DNA of 33,278 nucleotides from Sphingobacteriaceae bacterium UBA6709 (GCA_002454425.1 DKIV01000011.1:21870-55147), one strand, 5' to 3'; counted from the stretch's first letter, positions 7,236 to 16,018 are shown. Numbers and translations are program-made. The notes: generated by a model from the sequence alone, not told the origin.

Positions 7236-8051
7236 TTAAACACCGCTAAATGCTGTAAATCCGCCATCTACAGGAATAATAGTTCCGGTAATAAAGCTGG
7301 CAGCCTTGCTACATAGAAACTGAACGGCTCCGTTAAGCTCAGTAATGTCGCCAAACCTTCGCATCGGAGTTCTGGCCAATACTTTTTTACTACGTTCAGT
7401 GTAGCTGCCATCGGGATTAATAAGCACCGCGCGGTTTTGGTCTCCTATAAAAAAACCTGGGGCTATTGCATTTACCCTGATTCCTTCGCCAAACTTGAGA
7501 GCCATCTCTGTTGCTAACCATTGAGTGAAGCTGTTGACACCGGTTTTGGCAACGGAATATCCGGGAACTCTGGTGATCGCGGAATAAGTGGCCATGGATG
7601 AAATATTGATGATAGATCCCGACTTTTGCTCAGCCATGGCTTCGCCGAATGCAAGACAGGGATATACGGTTCCATTTAGATTCAGGTTGGTAACCTTCTC
7701 CCAGTCTTCAATGGCCATATCAAACACACTCTGATCTTCTCTTAATGTTGCCCCTGGAATATTCCCTCCGGCACAGTTCACCAGAATATCGATCCTCCCC
7801 CATTGCTCCTTTATCTTTATCACAAGGCTCCTGAGATCGTCCAGATCAAGCACATTCCCCACGATGCCCATAGCATCGGGATGTATCTCCTGAAGTTCTT
7901 TGACCCTTAGGTCCAGATTTTCCTGCCTGATATCTGTAGCTATCACCTTTACGCCCGCTTTCATTAAACTCGCGGCAATGCTTCCACCCAATACACCACC
8001 CGCGCCTGTAACTACGGCAACTTTGCCGCTGATGTCAAATAATGATTCCAT
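7236..8051 (-). CDS. SDR-type D-mannonate oxidoreductase (fructuronate reductase)
   Basis: 271 residues from the ATG at 8051; an upstream in-frame Met overlaps uxuA and adds an unlikely extension. Short-chain dehydrogenase hallmarks are present: TGAGGVLGG cofactor motif (15-23), NCAGG (92-96), Ser151/152, and catalytic Tyr165/Lys169 in YSVAK. It starts 16 bp after the uxuA stop codon, in the same operon. That context makes it the NAD(P)H-dependent fructuronate-to-mannonate step, as with the SDR-type enzyme YjmF of Bacillus rather than the long-chain UxuB of Escherichia coli. Substrate is inferred from the neighbour; the SDR family itself is certain. It acts in the cytosol. Confidence 0.88.
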   Translation of the reverse strand: MESLFDISGKVAVVTGAGGVLGGSIAASLMKAGVKVIATDIRQENLDLRVKELQEIHPDAMGIVGNVLDLDDLRSLVIKIKEQWGRIDILVNCAGGNIPGATLREDQSVFDMAIEDWEKVTNLNLNGTVYPCLAFGEAMAEQKSGSIINISSMATYSAITRVPGYSVAKTGVNSFTQWLATEMALKFGEGIRVNAIAPGFFIGDQNRAVLINPDGSYTERSKKVLARTPMRRFGDITELNGAVQFLCSKAASFITGTIIPVDGGFTAFSGV

Positions 8052-8067
8052 AAAATATTTATTGATA

Positions 8068-9273
8068 TTAATTGTTAAGGGATCTTTCAATACCCATCTG
8101 TAGGGCCGCGATTTCAACGAGACCGCGCATCCTGCCAATTAAAGGATATCCTGGGTTACTCTGACGATCGAAATCGTCCAACATTTTTAATCCATGATCG
8201 GGACGAAACGGCATTCTGGGATCACCCGATCCGGACGTTCTTCGCCTTTGCTGTTCATTAAGGAGCAATCTTAAGATGGGGACCATATCTACAACACCAT
8301 CCAGATGTGCCGACTCATAAAAACTTCGTTCTGAACTCCTTTTAATATTGCGCAAATGAACGAAATGGATCCGCTCAGAGAACTTCTCTATAATTTCAAG
8401 CAGATCATTGTCTGGCCTGACAGAAAGCGAACCGCTGCAGAACGTTAATCCGTTAGCAAGCGAGGTACAATTTGAAAATAGCCACTCAAAATCGGCGATA
8501 GTACTGGCGATTCGGGGTAATCCAAGTAGCGGAAACGGAGGATCATCAGGATGAATACATAAATTAATGCCACACTCTTCAGCGACAGGAACGACGTCAT
8601 TGATAAAGGCGAGGAGATTCTGCCGGAGTATCTCAGTATCAATATTCCGATACCGGTCAAGGAATTTCAGGAAGACTTCCTTAAAATCAAGGACGTTCCC
8701 CACGGTTCCATTGATAAATCCCTGCGTAACCACAATGATATTATAAGCAAGCGTATTGCTTTCTTCCGGCGTCATTCCTTGGTAGATCTCCGCGGCGCGA
8801 AGTACCGTCTCCTGCGGATAATCGCCGCTCGCGCCAGGTCTGTTGAGGATGAAGACGTCGAAGGCTACGAAGGTTTCGTAGTCGAAGAGCATTGACTCTG
8901 TACCGAATTCATTCTTAAAATGGAGATCCGTTCGAGCCCAATCCAGTACTGGCATGAAATTATAGCATACCGTAGTAATTCCGCACTCTGCTAAATTTCT
9001 AAGTGAGGCGATGTAATTATCGACTTTTAACGATCGCTCGGGGCTGCATATCTTTATTTCTTCAGATACCGGCAAGCTTTCAACCACACTCCAACGCATG
9101 CCATGTCGCTCGATCTCGTGCTTCACAGCCATTATCTCTTCCTTGGGCCATATCTCACCAACGGGGATGTGATGAAGTGCCGTAACAATTCCTTCCACTC
9201 CAAATTGGCGTAGCTGTTCAAGTTTAATGGGATCGTTTTTTCCAAACCATCTCCATGTTTTTTCAAGTGCCAT
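8068..9273 (-). CDS. uxuA: Mannonate dehydratase
   Basis: 401 residues, full length for UxuA. It dehydrates D-mannonate to 2-keto-3-deoxygluconate in hexuronate breakdown. The metal ligands known from the family can be placed: His241 in HPDDPPFPLLG, Cys279 in CSGSLS, His306 in HLRNI and Asp359 in RPDHG. The N-terminal WRWFGKNDPI stretch is also typical. It is first in a two-gene operon with the SDR oxidoreductase. A TACATTTG promoter box lies about 100 bp upstream on the minus strand (9370-9377). Uronate isomerase, KDG kinase and aldolase genes are not in this window. Confidence 0.96.
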   Translation of the reverse strand: MALEKTWRWFGKNDPIKLEQLRQFGVEGIVTALHHIPVGEIWPKEEIMAVKHEIERHGMRWSVVESLPVSEEIKICSPERSLKVDNYIASLRNLAECGITTVCYNFMPVLDWARTDLHFKNEFGTESMLFDYETFVAFDVFILNRPGASGDYPQETVLRAAEIYQGMTPEESNTLAYNIIVVTQGFINGTVGNVLDFKEVFLKFLDRYRNIDTEILRQNLLAFINDVVPVAEECGINLCIHPDDPPFPLLGLPRIASTIADFEWLFSNCTSLANGLTFCSGSLSVRPDNDLLEIIEKFSERIHFVHLRNIKRSSERSFYESAHLDGVVDMVPILRLLLNEQQRRRTSGSGDPRMPFRPDHGLKMLDDFDRQSNPGYPLIGRMRGLVEIAALQMGIERSLNN

Positions 9274-9605
9274 TTTTTATTAATTTACAGATACAAGAAC
9301 CTCAGTTATAAAAGGGCGCCAGGTCAGATAAATCGCTGAGAACTAATCATTGCAAGCGCGTTAGCGAAACAAATGTAATGAATGCTTTAAGATTTATCTT
9401 GAAATTCGGAGTACGGGCAAAAACTGATGGTCTCCGGCAGGAAGTGAGCAAGAGTATCGTCCTCAAAGAACTAAGCATAAATCGCTATTTAAGTACAGCT
9501 AAAACGATATTTAACATAAAATAAATATCTGATTGATACTTTTGTCATATGCATGCAGAGAAGGCATCACTTAACGTCAAGCGATATCGATTCCCAACAT
9601 AGAGA
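9274..9605. promoter_or_regulatory. Divergent control region uxuA / GH92
   Basis: 332 bp without a gene. Minus-strand TACATTTG (9370-9377) is the likely uxuA -7 box, and plus-strand TACTTTTG (9537-9544) the likely GH92 -7 box. A CGATATCG palindrome (9582-9589) lies between the GH92 box and its start codon. -33 elements are not clear on either strand. Confidence 0.55.
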
Positions 9606-11858
9606 ATGAAAACAACAAAATACATCAAAACACTCGTCTGTTTCTTTTTACTGATAACCCTAATCTTGCCCCAACCGGGCTTAGCCGAAGATAACCATCC
9701 ACAAGAACCGGTAGATTATGTTAATCCTTTGATCGGAAATATCAGCCATCTGCTTGTGCCTACGTATCCCACGGTGCATCTTCCGAATAGTATGTTGCGT
9801 GTTTATCCCGAACGTTCGGATTATACCGTAGATCAGATCAAGGGATTGCCGGTAGTGGTCACCAGCCACAGAGGTAGCTCGGCATTCAACATAAGTGTAA
9901 ATCAAGGTGGTATAGAGGAGCTTCAGCCAATAAAAAAGTTTTCTTATGATCAGGAGAAGATTAGTCCCTACCGTTACTCCGTTTACCTTGATGAAGAAAA
10001 AATAGCGGTAGATTATGCTCCCTCCCATCACTCGGGATTGTACGAGTTATCTTTTGAGAAAAACGGCAACAAGTCGCTAATAATTAATGTCGGCAACGGT
10101 AATTTATCATTCGATGGTGAGGGTATAAGCGGTTATCAGTCTCTGGGACGCTCGGCGACAAAAGTATATCTCTACCTGGAAACCAAACAGACACCCTTAA
10201 AGTCTGGAGCTTTGATAGATGGCAAATATATCTCGGGACAGCGAAGTGTTGATGGTCAAAATCAGGCTTTGGTACTTGATTATTCCAAAGAAAACACAAT
10301 AGTGAACATTCGATATGGCGTTTCGTTCATCAGTACCGCACAAGCTAAAAGAAATCTGCGTGCCGAGATTAAAGACTATCAGGTGTCAACGCTCGCCATG
10401 GCGGGGCGCGACATCTGGAATAAAGCTTTAGGAAAAATCCTTATTGAAGGGGCTTCCGCAACTGAGAAGACTATTTTCTACACTTCCCTTTACCGCACCT
10501 ATGAGCGCATGATTAACATCAGCGAGGATGGCTGTTATTACAGTGCTTTCGATGGGAAGATTCATAAGGATGGGGGAAGGAACTTTTATACAGATGACTG
10601 GGTATGGGACACCTATCGGGCGGTGCACCCGCTTCGTACGCTGATTGACGCTAACATGGAGGAAGACATGATACAGTCGTACGTGCTTATGGCACAGCAG
10701 TCGCCTCGTGGATGGATGCCCACATTTCCGGAGGTAACGGGCGATAGTCACCGCATGAATGCAAACCACGCGGTTGCTGTTATATGGGATGCCTATAGTA
10801 AGGGACTTCGAAATTTCGACTATAAAGCAGCATACGAGGCTTGCAAAGGTGCTCTCACCGAAAAGTCATTGCTGCCATGGACGAAAGTGGCGAGCAATGA
10901 GCTGGATGTTTTCTATAACCAGAAAGGGTATTTTCCTGCACTGCGACCCGAAGAAAAAGAATATTGTGCTGATGTAAATCTCTCCGAGAAGCGTCAACCT
11001 GTGGCTGTTACCCTGGGCACAAGCTTTGACGATTGGTGCATGGCTCAATTAGCGAAGACGCTCAAAGAAGAGGCCGATTACAAATACTTCATCAAGCGGT
11101 CTGCTAACTACAAAAATCTGTATAATGCGGGAACCGGATTTTTTCATCCAAAAGATTCAGCTGGAAGATTCATCCAACCGTTTGACTATCGCTATTCCGG
11201 GGGTATGGGCGCCCGTGATTATTACGATGAAAACAATGGCTGGGTTTATCGTTGGGATGTGCAACATGATATTGCCGGACTAATACACCTCATGGGTGGA
11301 TCTGATATATTCGCCCGAAACCTCGACAATACATTCCGCGAGCCATTAGGTAAAAGCAAGTATAGCTTCTTCGCTACCCTGCCTGATCATACCGGAAATG
11401 TTGGGCAGTTTTCTATGGCTAATGAACCATCCTTACACATTCCCTACCTTTATAACTACGCGGGGCAAGCATGGAAGACGCAGAAACGAATTCGGCAATT
11501 ACTGAAATCCTGGTTTCGAAATGATCTGATGGGCGTTCCCGGTGATGAAGATGGAGGAGGGTTGAGTGCCTTTGTAGTGTTTTCATCCATGGGTTTTTAT
11601 CCTGTTACCCCCGGTTCAGGCAGCTATGCTATAGGTAGCCCCTTGTTCAGCCGCGTTAGCATCGATGTTGGCAGGGGCAATAGCTTTGAGATTATTGCTA
11701 AAGACGCTTCAGAAGACAATAAGTATATACAATCAGCAACGTTAAACGGAAAAGCCTGGAATAAGGCCACCATTGAACATTCAGACATTGTTGCGGGAGG
11801 TAAACTGGAATTGGTAATGGGAAATAAAGCGAATACTAGCTGGGGAGCTATACATTAA
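9606..11858 (+). CDS. Glycoside hydrolase family 92 (alpha-mannosidase type), secreted
   Basis: 750 residues. A signal peptide probably cleaves after GLA (about residue 27). The mature start PVDYVNPLIGN is the GH92 N-terminal signature. Further family landmarks are DDWVWDTYRAVHP in the (alpha/alpha)6 domain and the C-terminal GDEDGGGLSAFVVFSSMGFY. GH92 enzymes are calcium-dependent inverting exo-alpha-mannosidases acting on N-glycans and yeast mannan, in the periplasm or at the surface. This protein departs from the common motif GNEDCGQMSAWYV by having GDEDGGGLSAFVV, and its early segment lacks the usual FPGATVPFG-like stretch. It may therefore belong to a less studied subgroup with a different linkage preference. 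It is monocistronic, divergent from uxuA, with no SusC/D pair nearby. Confidence 0.9.
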   Translation: MKTTKYIKTLVCFFLLITLILPQPGLAEDNHPQEPVDYVNPLIGNISHLLVPTYPTVHLPNSMLRVYPERSDYTVDQIKGLPVVVTSHRGSSAFNISVNQGGIEELQPIKKFSYDQEKISPYRYSVYLDEEKIAVDYAPSHHSGLYELSFEKNGNKSLIINVGNGNLSFDGEGISGYQSLGRSATKVYLYLETKQTPLKSGALIDGKYISGQRSVDGQNQALVLDYSKENTIVNIRYGVSFISTAQAKRNLRAEIKDYQVSTLAMAGRDIWNKALGKILIEGASATEKTIFYTSLYRTYERMINISEDGCYYSAFDGKIHKDGGRNFYTDDWVWDTYRAVHPLRTLIDANMEEDMIQSYVLMAQQSPRGWMPTFPEVTGDSHRMNANHAVAVIWDAYSKGLRNFDYKAAYEACKGALTEKSLLPWTKVASNELDVFYNQKGYFPALRPEEKEYCADVNLSEKRQPVAVTLGTSFDDWCMAQLAKTLKEEADYKYFIKRSANYKNLYNAGTGFFHPKDSAGRFIQPFDYRYSGGMGARDYYDENNGWVYRWDVQHDIAGLIHLMGGSDIFARNLDNTFREPLGKSKYSFFATLPDHTGNVGQFSMANEPSLHIPYLYNYAGQAWKTQKRIRQLLKSWFRNDLMGVPGDEDGGGLSAFVVFSSMGFYPVTPGSGSYAIGSPLFSRVSIDVGRGNSFEIIAKDASEDNKYIQSATLNGKAWNKATIEHSDIVAGGKLELVMGNKANTSWGAIH

Positions 11859-11875
11859 AACGTCTCCCTTAAATG

Positions 11876-11904
11876 AAAACAGCCTTCATATAGAAGGCTG
11901 TTTT
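11876..11904. terminator. Bidirectional terminator between GH92 and tRNA-Lys
   Basis: A perfect 12-bp stem, AAAACAGCCTTC (11876-11887) / GAAGGCTGTTTT (11893-11904), gives a T-run on both strands. It ends the plus-strand GH92 transcript. It also starts one base after the 3' end of the minus-strand tRNA. Confidence 0.85.
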
Positions 11905-11905
11905 G

Positions 11906-11978
11906 TGACCCCGCTGAGGATCGAACTCAGGACCCACAGATTAAGAGTCTGTTGCTCTACCAGCTGAGCTACGGAGTC
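11906..11978 (-). tRNA. tRNA-Lys (CTT)
   Basis: A full cloverleaf on the minus strand: acceptor GACTCCG/CGGGGTC, D-arm with GCTC...GAGC, anticodon loop CTCTTAA (anticodon CUU), T-loop TTCGATC. The discriminator base is A, and CCA is not encoded, so it must be added by the CCA enzyme. 73 nt. Confidence 0.95.
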
Positions 11979-12227
11979 ATTTGGGAGCACAAAGAGACAT
12001 AAAACTATTGTTAATTACAAGTTAATAGATCTTTTTTCAACAACCTAACTTCTATATCACTCAAAGTGAGCGACTTTTTTTTCTAATTACCGGAGACTTA
12101 CCACCGGGGAAAGGTAATTCATGGAAATAACGGTACAGGTGTAAGCGTGCAAGTGCCTTGGGTTAGAAATCGGGAAAAGAACCCTAACAATAAGGGCTGC
12201 CTGGTGTTAACATGAAAAAGAACAACT

Positions 12228-12665
12228 ATGGGGCAATCCTGGGTATTTTTCTCATTACTTGCTGCGATATCGGCAGCCGCGACTATTGTCCTGACGAAGG
12301 CCGGACTTAAGAACGTAGATTCCAACCTCGCCTTCGCTATTCAATCCGTGCTAATACTGCTTATCACCTGGTCTGTGGTCCTTAGCCAGGGAAAATTTGG
12401 CGAGCTCCACCAGATTGACCAGAATGCGTGGATATTCCTTATCGCGGCAGGTGTGACCACCAGCTTGTCGACCTTATTTTCCTACTACGCGCTGACACTT
12501 GGCAATGCCTCTTACGTAGCTTCGTTAGAAAGAATGTCTCTTGTATTTGCTATAGCCCTTTCGATCATCTTTTTAAAAGAAAAGTTCACATGGCAGCTCG
12601 CTGTAGGTGCCGCGATGATGATCGGTGGAGCCGTATTGGTTGCCTGGGGTGAAAAACCAGACTGA
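12228..12665 (+). CDS. EamA-family (DMT superfamily) transporter, half-size
   Basis: 145 residues with about five hydrophobic helices and a single EamA repeat, ending in the helix AVGAAMMIGGAVLVAW after the LKEKFTWQ loop. Full-length EamA permeases have ten helices in two repeats, so this one must work as a homo- or heterodimer, as SMR-type proteins do. The substrate cannot be told; drug/metabolite or undecaprenyl-phosphate-sugar roles exist in the family. The start at 12228 places the first helix at the N-terminus; an ATG 16 bp upstream is out of frame. Convergent with the CDF gene, with 17 bp between stops. Confidence 0.85.
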   Translation: MGQSWVFFSLLAAISAAATIVLTKAGLKNVDSNLAFAIQSVLILLITWSVVLSQGKFGELHQIDQNAWIFLIAAGVTTSLSTLFSYYALTLGNASYVASLERMSLVFAIALSIIFLKEKFTWQLAVGAAMMIGGAVLVAWGEKPD

Positions 12666-12682
12666 GAAACAAGTCCGCGGGA

Positions 12683-13666
12683 TTAACAATGTTCAAATCC
12701 GCAGCTATCTGCGGCGAATTCAACTTGTAGGGTGGGATGTTGGATATTCAACTGCTTAAGAACCTTTATCGCTTCGCTTTTAGCGAACGTAACATCTTGT
12801 AAGGCCACTCCCCTGCGTAACACGAGATGGGCGGTTAAAACATTATAAGATCCATCCATAGACCAAACATGAATATCATGAACGTCATCAATATCATTAA
12901 CCTCACATAACTTCATCCGAATATTTTCTACCGATAGATGATCAGGAACTGATTGTAAGAAGATTTTAAAGACAGAGATGATGTTCTTGCCAGCGTTAAA
13001 AAGGATGAAAGCAGCAATACCCAGAGACATTACCGGATCAATCCAATACCACGCGGTATAATACATAATAATACTACCGACAAGCACGGCAATCCAACCA
13101 AGCACATCTTCCATAAGATGTAACATCACTGCCCGTTGATTCAAGGAGTCGCCAGACTTTCTCAATCGCAATACGGCAAGACCATTGAAGGCTATACCAA
13201 ATATTGAAAGAAGCAACATGCCTCCGGGCTTAACGGCCTCGGGTTCTATAAGTCGTGGAATAGCTTCAGCTATGATGAGTGCAGATCCTGCTAGCAAGAT
13301 CACAGAAGTCAGGAAAGCTGCCAGGGTGCTAAAGCGACGATATCCATAGGAGAAATGCACACTGCGTCCGCGGGAGGAAAACTTCTCCATCCACCAGGCT
13401 ATGCCGATAACTACGGCATCGCCCAGATCATGTACCGCATCTGAAAGGATAGCCACAGAGTTTGTCAGCGCCCCACCCACAAACTCAATAAGCGCAAATC
13501 CCACGTTGATAAAGAAAGCCAGCTTCAGATTGCTCACTACCGGGTGAAGATGCATCCCATGGGAATGGTCACATCCTTCATGGTGATGATCTCCAGATGC
13601 ATGATGATGACCATGATGGGAGCAGTGCTCTTTATGCGGGTGATTACAATCGTCAGAATGGATCAT
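12683..13666 (-). CDS. Cation diffusion facilitator (Zn/Co/Cd exporter, CzcD/ZnT-like)
   Basis: 327 residues. A His-rich cytosolic N-terminus (residues 3-41, runs such as HHGHHH and DHHHEGCDHSHG) is typical of zinc-binding CDF proteins. The family transport motif is seen as SDAVHDLGD, with Asp76 and His79-x3-Asp83 supplying metal ligands. Six membrane helices are expected, with a C-terminal cytosolic domain containing DDVHDIHVWSMDG. It exports Zn and similar divalent ions from the cytosol in exchange for protons. It has its own promoter (13684-13716) and is separate from the efflux locus further along, although the two may cooperate in metal resistance. Confidence 0.95.
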   Translation of the reverse strand: MIHSDDCNHPHKEHCSHHGHHHASGDHHHEGCDHSHGMHLHPVVSNLKLAFFINVGFALIEFVGGALTNSVAILSDAVHDLGDAVVIGIAWWMEKFSSRGRSVHFSYGYRRFSTLAAFLTSVILLAGSALIIAEAIPRLIEPEAVKPGGMLLLSIFGIAFNGLAVLRLRKSGDSLNQRAVMLHLMEDVLGWIAVLVGSIIMYYTAWYWIDPVMSLGIAAFILFNAGKNIISVFKIFLQSVPDHLSVENIRMKLCEVNDIDDVHDIHVWSMDGSYNVLTAHLVLRRGVALQDVTFAKSEAIKVLKQLNIQHPTLQVEFAADSCGFEHC

Positions 13667-13683
13667 ATGGGGCTGTTATATAG

Positions 13684-13716
13684 CAAATATATTCATCTTA
13701 AGGGCATAATACCAAA
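13684..13716 (-). promoter_or_regulatory. Promoter of the CDF exporter gene
   Basis: Minus strand: TTTG at 13716-13713, a 21-nt spacer, then TATATTTG at 13691-13684, matching both Bacteroidota promoter elements. The start codon is 18 bp further on. Confidence 0.7.
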
Positions 13717-13754
13717 GGAAGATACTTATAAAAAGCCTGATTCCCGAAAATCAT

Positions 13755-14354
13755 TTAGAGCTGATCAACTCTTACCCAATCCATGCCTGCCGCTTTCGCA
13801 GCCTCTACTCCGGGATTGCCATCTTCAAATACAAGGCAACGATCTGGAGCGACATTTAACAAGCTTGCCGCTTTAAGAAAGGGATCCGGAGCAGGCTTAC
13901 CAGACGTTGTCTCCCCAGCGCATACCAGCACTTCAACATGCTCCAGAAGTCCGAGCAGGCCAAGAGTTTTGCTGACCACCTCACGGGAGCTTCCAGACAC
14001 TACCGCGATCTTCACCTTACCAACATGAGCTAAAAGGTGATTGGCCACGTGCTCTACGGGTCTTACCTTCTCTATATACTCACGATAAAACACTTCATAT
14101 TTAAGCGCTTCAAAAAGAGCGGGATCAAAGTCGCAAGCATAACGCTTATTTATTTCCAGTACTACCTTCTGCACTGGCAATCCTGCTAACTCATCAACAA
14201 TCGCCGGATCAATAGTTACGCCCAGATCCGATGCCACACGTACATAGGATAGCTTATGATCAGCCATGTTATCAGCAAGCGTGCCGTCACAATCATATAA
14301 AAAAGCCTCATATCCCTTATCGGAAATGGCCTTAAGTTTATCGAACTTCGTCAT
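13755..14354 (-). CDS. HAD-superfamily phosphatase (sugar-phosphatase / beta-phosphoglucomutase-like)
   Basis: 199 residues. Motif I is DCDGTLAD with nucleophile Asp21 and acid/base Asp23, followed by a helical cap. Motif II is VVSGSS and motif IV FEDGNPGVEAAKAAGM, the latter typical of the YqaB/beta-phosphoglucomutase-type phosphatases. It probably removes phosphate from a small sugar phosphate in the cytosol; the exact substrate is unknown. Its ATG overlaps the stop codon of the preceding HAD gene in TAATG, so the two are translationally coupled. Confidence 0.9.
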   Translation of the reverse strand: MTKFDKLKAISDKGYEAFLYDCDGTLADNMADHKLSYVRVASDLGVTIDPAIVDELAGLPVQKVVLEINKRYACDFDPALFEALKYEVFYREYIEKVRPVEHVANHLLAHVGKVKIAVVSGSSREVVSKTLGLLGLLEHVEVLVCAGETTSGKPAPDPFLKAASLLNVAPDRCLVFEDGNPGVEAAKAAGMDWVRVDQL

Positions 14355-15001
14355 TATGAGAAAAAATTATTCAGCTCAGCAAAAGATTTAAAGGACGCCA
14401 CCTGCGCCGCGTCAACTTCTCCGAAGCCATAAGAAACAAAAACAAAGGGAACGCCGGCAAGCGAGCTCGACTTATAGTCGCCCATAGTATCTCCAACGTA
14501 TACCGGTGCTTTAAGCTGAAAATCAGTTACAATATCCTTAATATTTTCAGCCTTAGGCTGGGTTTTGGTGCCGTAACAAGCATGACCAGTAAAATAGCTA
14601 TCAAGTCCGCTGAGCTTTAGAAAAAGTTCGATATAGCCGTTCTGACAATTGCTAACGATGAACAACTTGTAACGTTGAGATAGCTCGGGAATAAGTTCTT
14701 TAACGCCAGGATAGAGCGTGCCTCCTTCAGCGTTGAGCACGTCTAACTCATATTCAGAGCAACGCTTCTTAAAGCGCTCCAGCTGCTCTGGCGACAGGTA
14801 CGGAAATAAATGTGTAAAGATAGCATCATAAGCCATGCCGGCTATTCCCGCCACCGTACCAGCAGTTATATCATCCTTAACATAATCAAACTCTTGTCTG
14901 GCCGACTGCCATGCCTTTGCCACTGTTGCTGTAGAATCCCAAAGGGTGCCGTCGAGATCGAAGATGATACTATCGTATTGGGTATTGTTTAATTTTTCCA
15001 T
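14354..15001 (-). CDS. HAD family hydrolase (Gph-like)
   Basis: 215 residues from the ATG at 15001; the open frame reaches further upstream, but that part overlaps the promoter. Motif I FDLDGTLWDS (Asp15/Asp17), motif II VSNCQNGY, motif III Lys region TKTQPKAENI and motif IV VGDTMGDYKSS are all present. They fit a phosphoglycolate-phosphatase-like HAD enzyme with a C1 cap. First gene of a two-gene HAD operon; the paralogue starts in the TAATG overlap at its end. Confidence 0.9.
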   Translation of the reverse strand: MEKLNNTQYDSIIFDLDGTLWDSTATVAKAWQSARQEFDYVKDDITAGTVAGIAGMAYDAIFTHLFPYLSPEQLERFKKRCSEYELDVLNAEGGTLYPGVKELIPELSQRYKLFIVSNCQNGYIELFLKLSGLDSYFTGHACYGTKTQPKAENIKDIVTDFQLKAPVYVGDTMGDYKSSSLAGVPFVFVSYGFGEVDAAQVASFKSFAELNNFFS

Positions 15002-15007
15002 CCGGCG

Positions 15008-15042
15008 CAAACCTATAAAAAACCGCTGTGATAGCAAACCTA
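15008..15042 (-). promoter_or_regulatory. Double promoter of the HAD operon
   Basis: Two minus-strand TAGGTTTG boxes lie at 15042-15035 and 15015-15008. The TTTG of the first doubles as a -33 element for the second, with a 19-nt spacer. The second box would start transcription at or within a few bases of the ATG at 15001, giving a nearly leaderless mRNA; the first gives a leader of roughly 28 nt. Confidence 0.6.
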
Positions 15043-15149
15043 ACCTAAAAGAGCGGCCTTCGCCGAACGGCTTTATGACGTAAAAAAAACACTCCTTTTA
15101 TGACTGAATGTATTCATAAAACATTAACAATCAATTCACATGAGGCCAA

Positions 15150-15157
15150 TATCTTTG
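15150..15157 (+). promoter_or_regulatory. -7 box of the metallophosphoesterase gene
   Basis: TATCTTTG, an exact TAnnTTTG match, 22 bp before the ATG at 15179. Confidence 0.6.
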
Positions 15158-15178
15158 TAAGATATCAATAAATCGCAT

Positions 15179-16018
15179 ATGAAGAAGAGAGAGCTGGAGG
15201 TTGTGGTCATTTCAGATGTACATTTGGGAACTTACGGCTGCCGAGCCAAGGAGCTGTTGCGCTATCTGAAAAGCATCCAGCCTAAGATTCTCGTTCTAAA
15301 CGGTGATATCATTGATATCTGGCAGTTCAGCAAGTCGTATTTTCCGGAAACCCACATGAAGGTAATACGTCGCATCATGAAGCTGATATCTGAAGGAGTA
15401 GAAGTTTATTACCTCACGGGAAATCATGACGAGATGCTCCGCAAGTTTTGTGACATGAAGCTGGGTGGCTTTGAATTGAAAAACAAACTAATGTTGGAGC
15501 TGGACGGAAAACTGGCGTGGTTCTTTCACGGCGATGTATTTGACGTGACTATGCAACACTCCAAATGGCTGGCAAGGCTGGGAGCCATAGGCTACGACTC
15601 GCTGATCCTGCTAAACAGCTTTGTAAACTACGTTCTCACTATCTTAAAACGAGATAAAATGAGCTTCAGCAAAAAGGTGAAAGCGAAGTTTAAAGATGCT
15701 GTAAAGTTTATCAACAAATTTGAAGACACCGCCGCGGAGTTGGCTATAAACAAAGGTTACGCCTATGTAGTCTGCGGGCACATCCATCAGCCAGCCATGC
15801 GAAGATTTGATAATCAACAGGGTACGGTAACCTACCTAAACTCGGGCGACTGGATTGAGAACCTAACCAGTCTGGAATACAGCAACAAAGAATGGAAAAT
15901 ATATCAATATCAGGAAGACCATTATTCAAGTAATACTGAAGACAATGATATCTATGATCTTGAGAATCTTAACACAAAGCTTGATGTAAAAAAGATCCTC
16001 GAGACCATAGCTATTTAA
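15179..16018 (+). CDS. Metallophosphoesterase, UDP-2,3-diacylglucosamine diphosphatase (LpxH)-like
   Basis: 279 residues with all calcineurin-like metal motifs: SDVHLG (Asp13, His15), NGDIIDIW (Asp43), GNHDE (Asn82-His83-Asp84), HGDVFD (His117) and GHIHQP (His201, His203), then NSGDW. The HGDVFD and GHIHQP spacing with a helical insert in between is as in the LpxH family, which cleaves UDP-2,3-diacylglucosamine to lipid X in lipid A synthesis. Many Bacteroidota carry LpxH-like paralogues, so a role in another glycolipid or nucleotide-sugar step is equally possible. The neighbouring glycosyltransferase, on the opposite strand, is consistent with glycolipid work. Its stop codon overlaps that of the convergent GH1 gene by 4 bp (TTAA). 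Confidence 0.85.
   Translation: MKKRELEVVVISDVHLGTYGCRAKELLRYLKSIQPKILVLNGDIIDIWQFSKSYFPETHMKVIRRIMKLISEGVEVYYLTGNHDEMLRKFCDMKLGGFELKNKLMLELDGKLAWFFHGDVFDVTMQHSKWLARLGAIGYDSLILLNSFVNYVLTILKRDKMSFSKKVKAKFKDAVKFINKFEDTAAELAINKGYAYVVCGHIHQPAMRRFDNQQGTVTYLNSGDWIENLTSLEYSNKEWKIYQYQEDHYSSNTEDNDIYDLENLNTKLDVKKILETIAI

Noticed and set aside
8051..8138. Longer SDR start overlapping uxuA
   Set aside because: The extension is not SDR-like and would overlap 71 bp of uxuA; the ATG at 8051 fits both family length and operon spacing.
15002..15037. Longer start of the first HAD gene
   Set aside because: The extra codons lie in the two TAGGTTTG promoter boxes, and motif I sits at the normal distance from the ATG at 15001.
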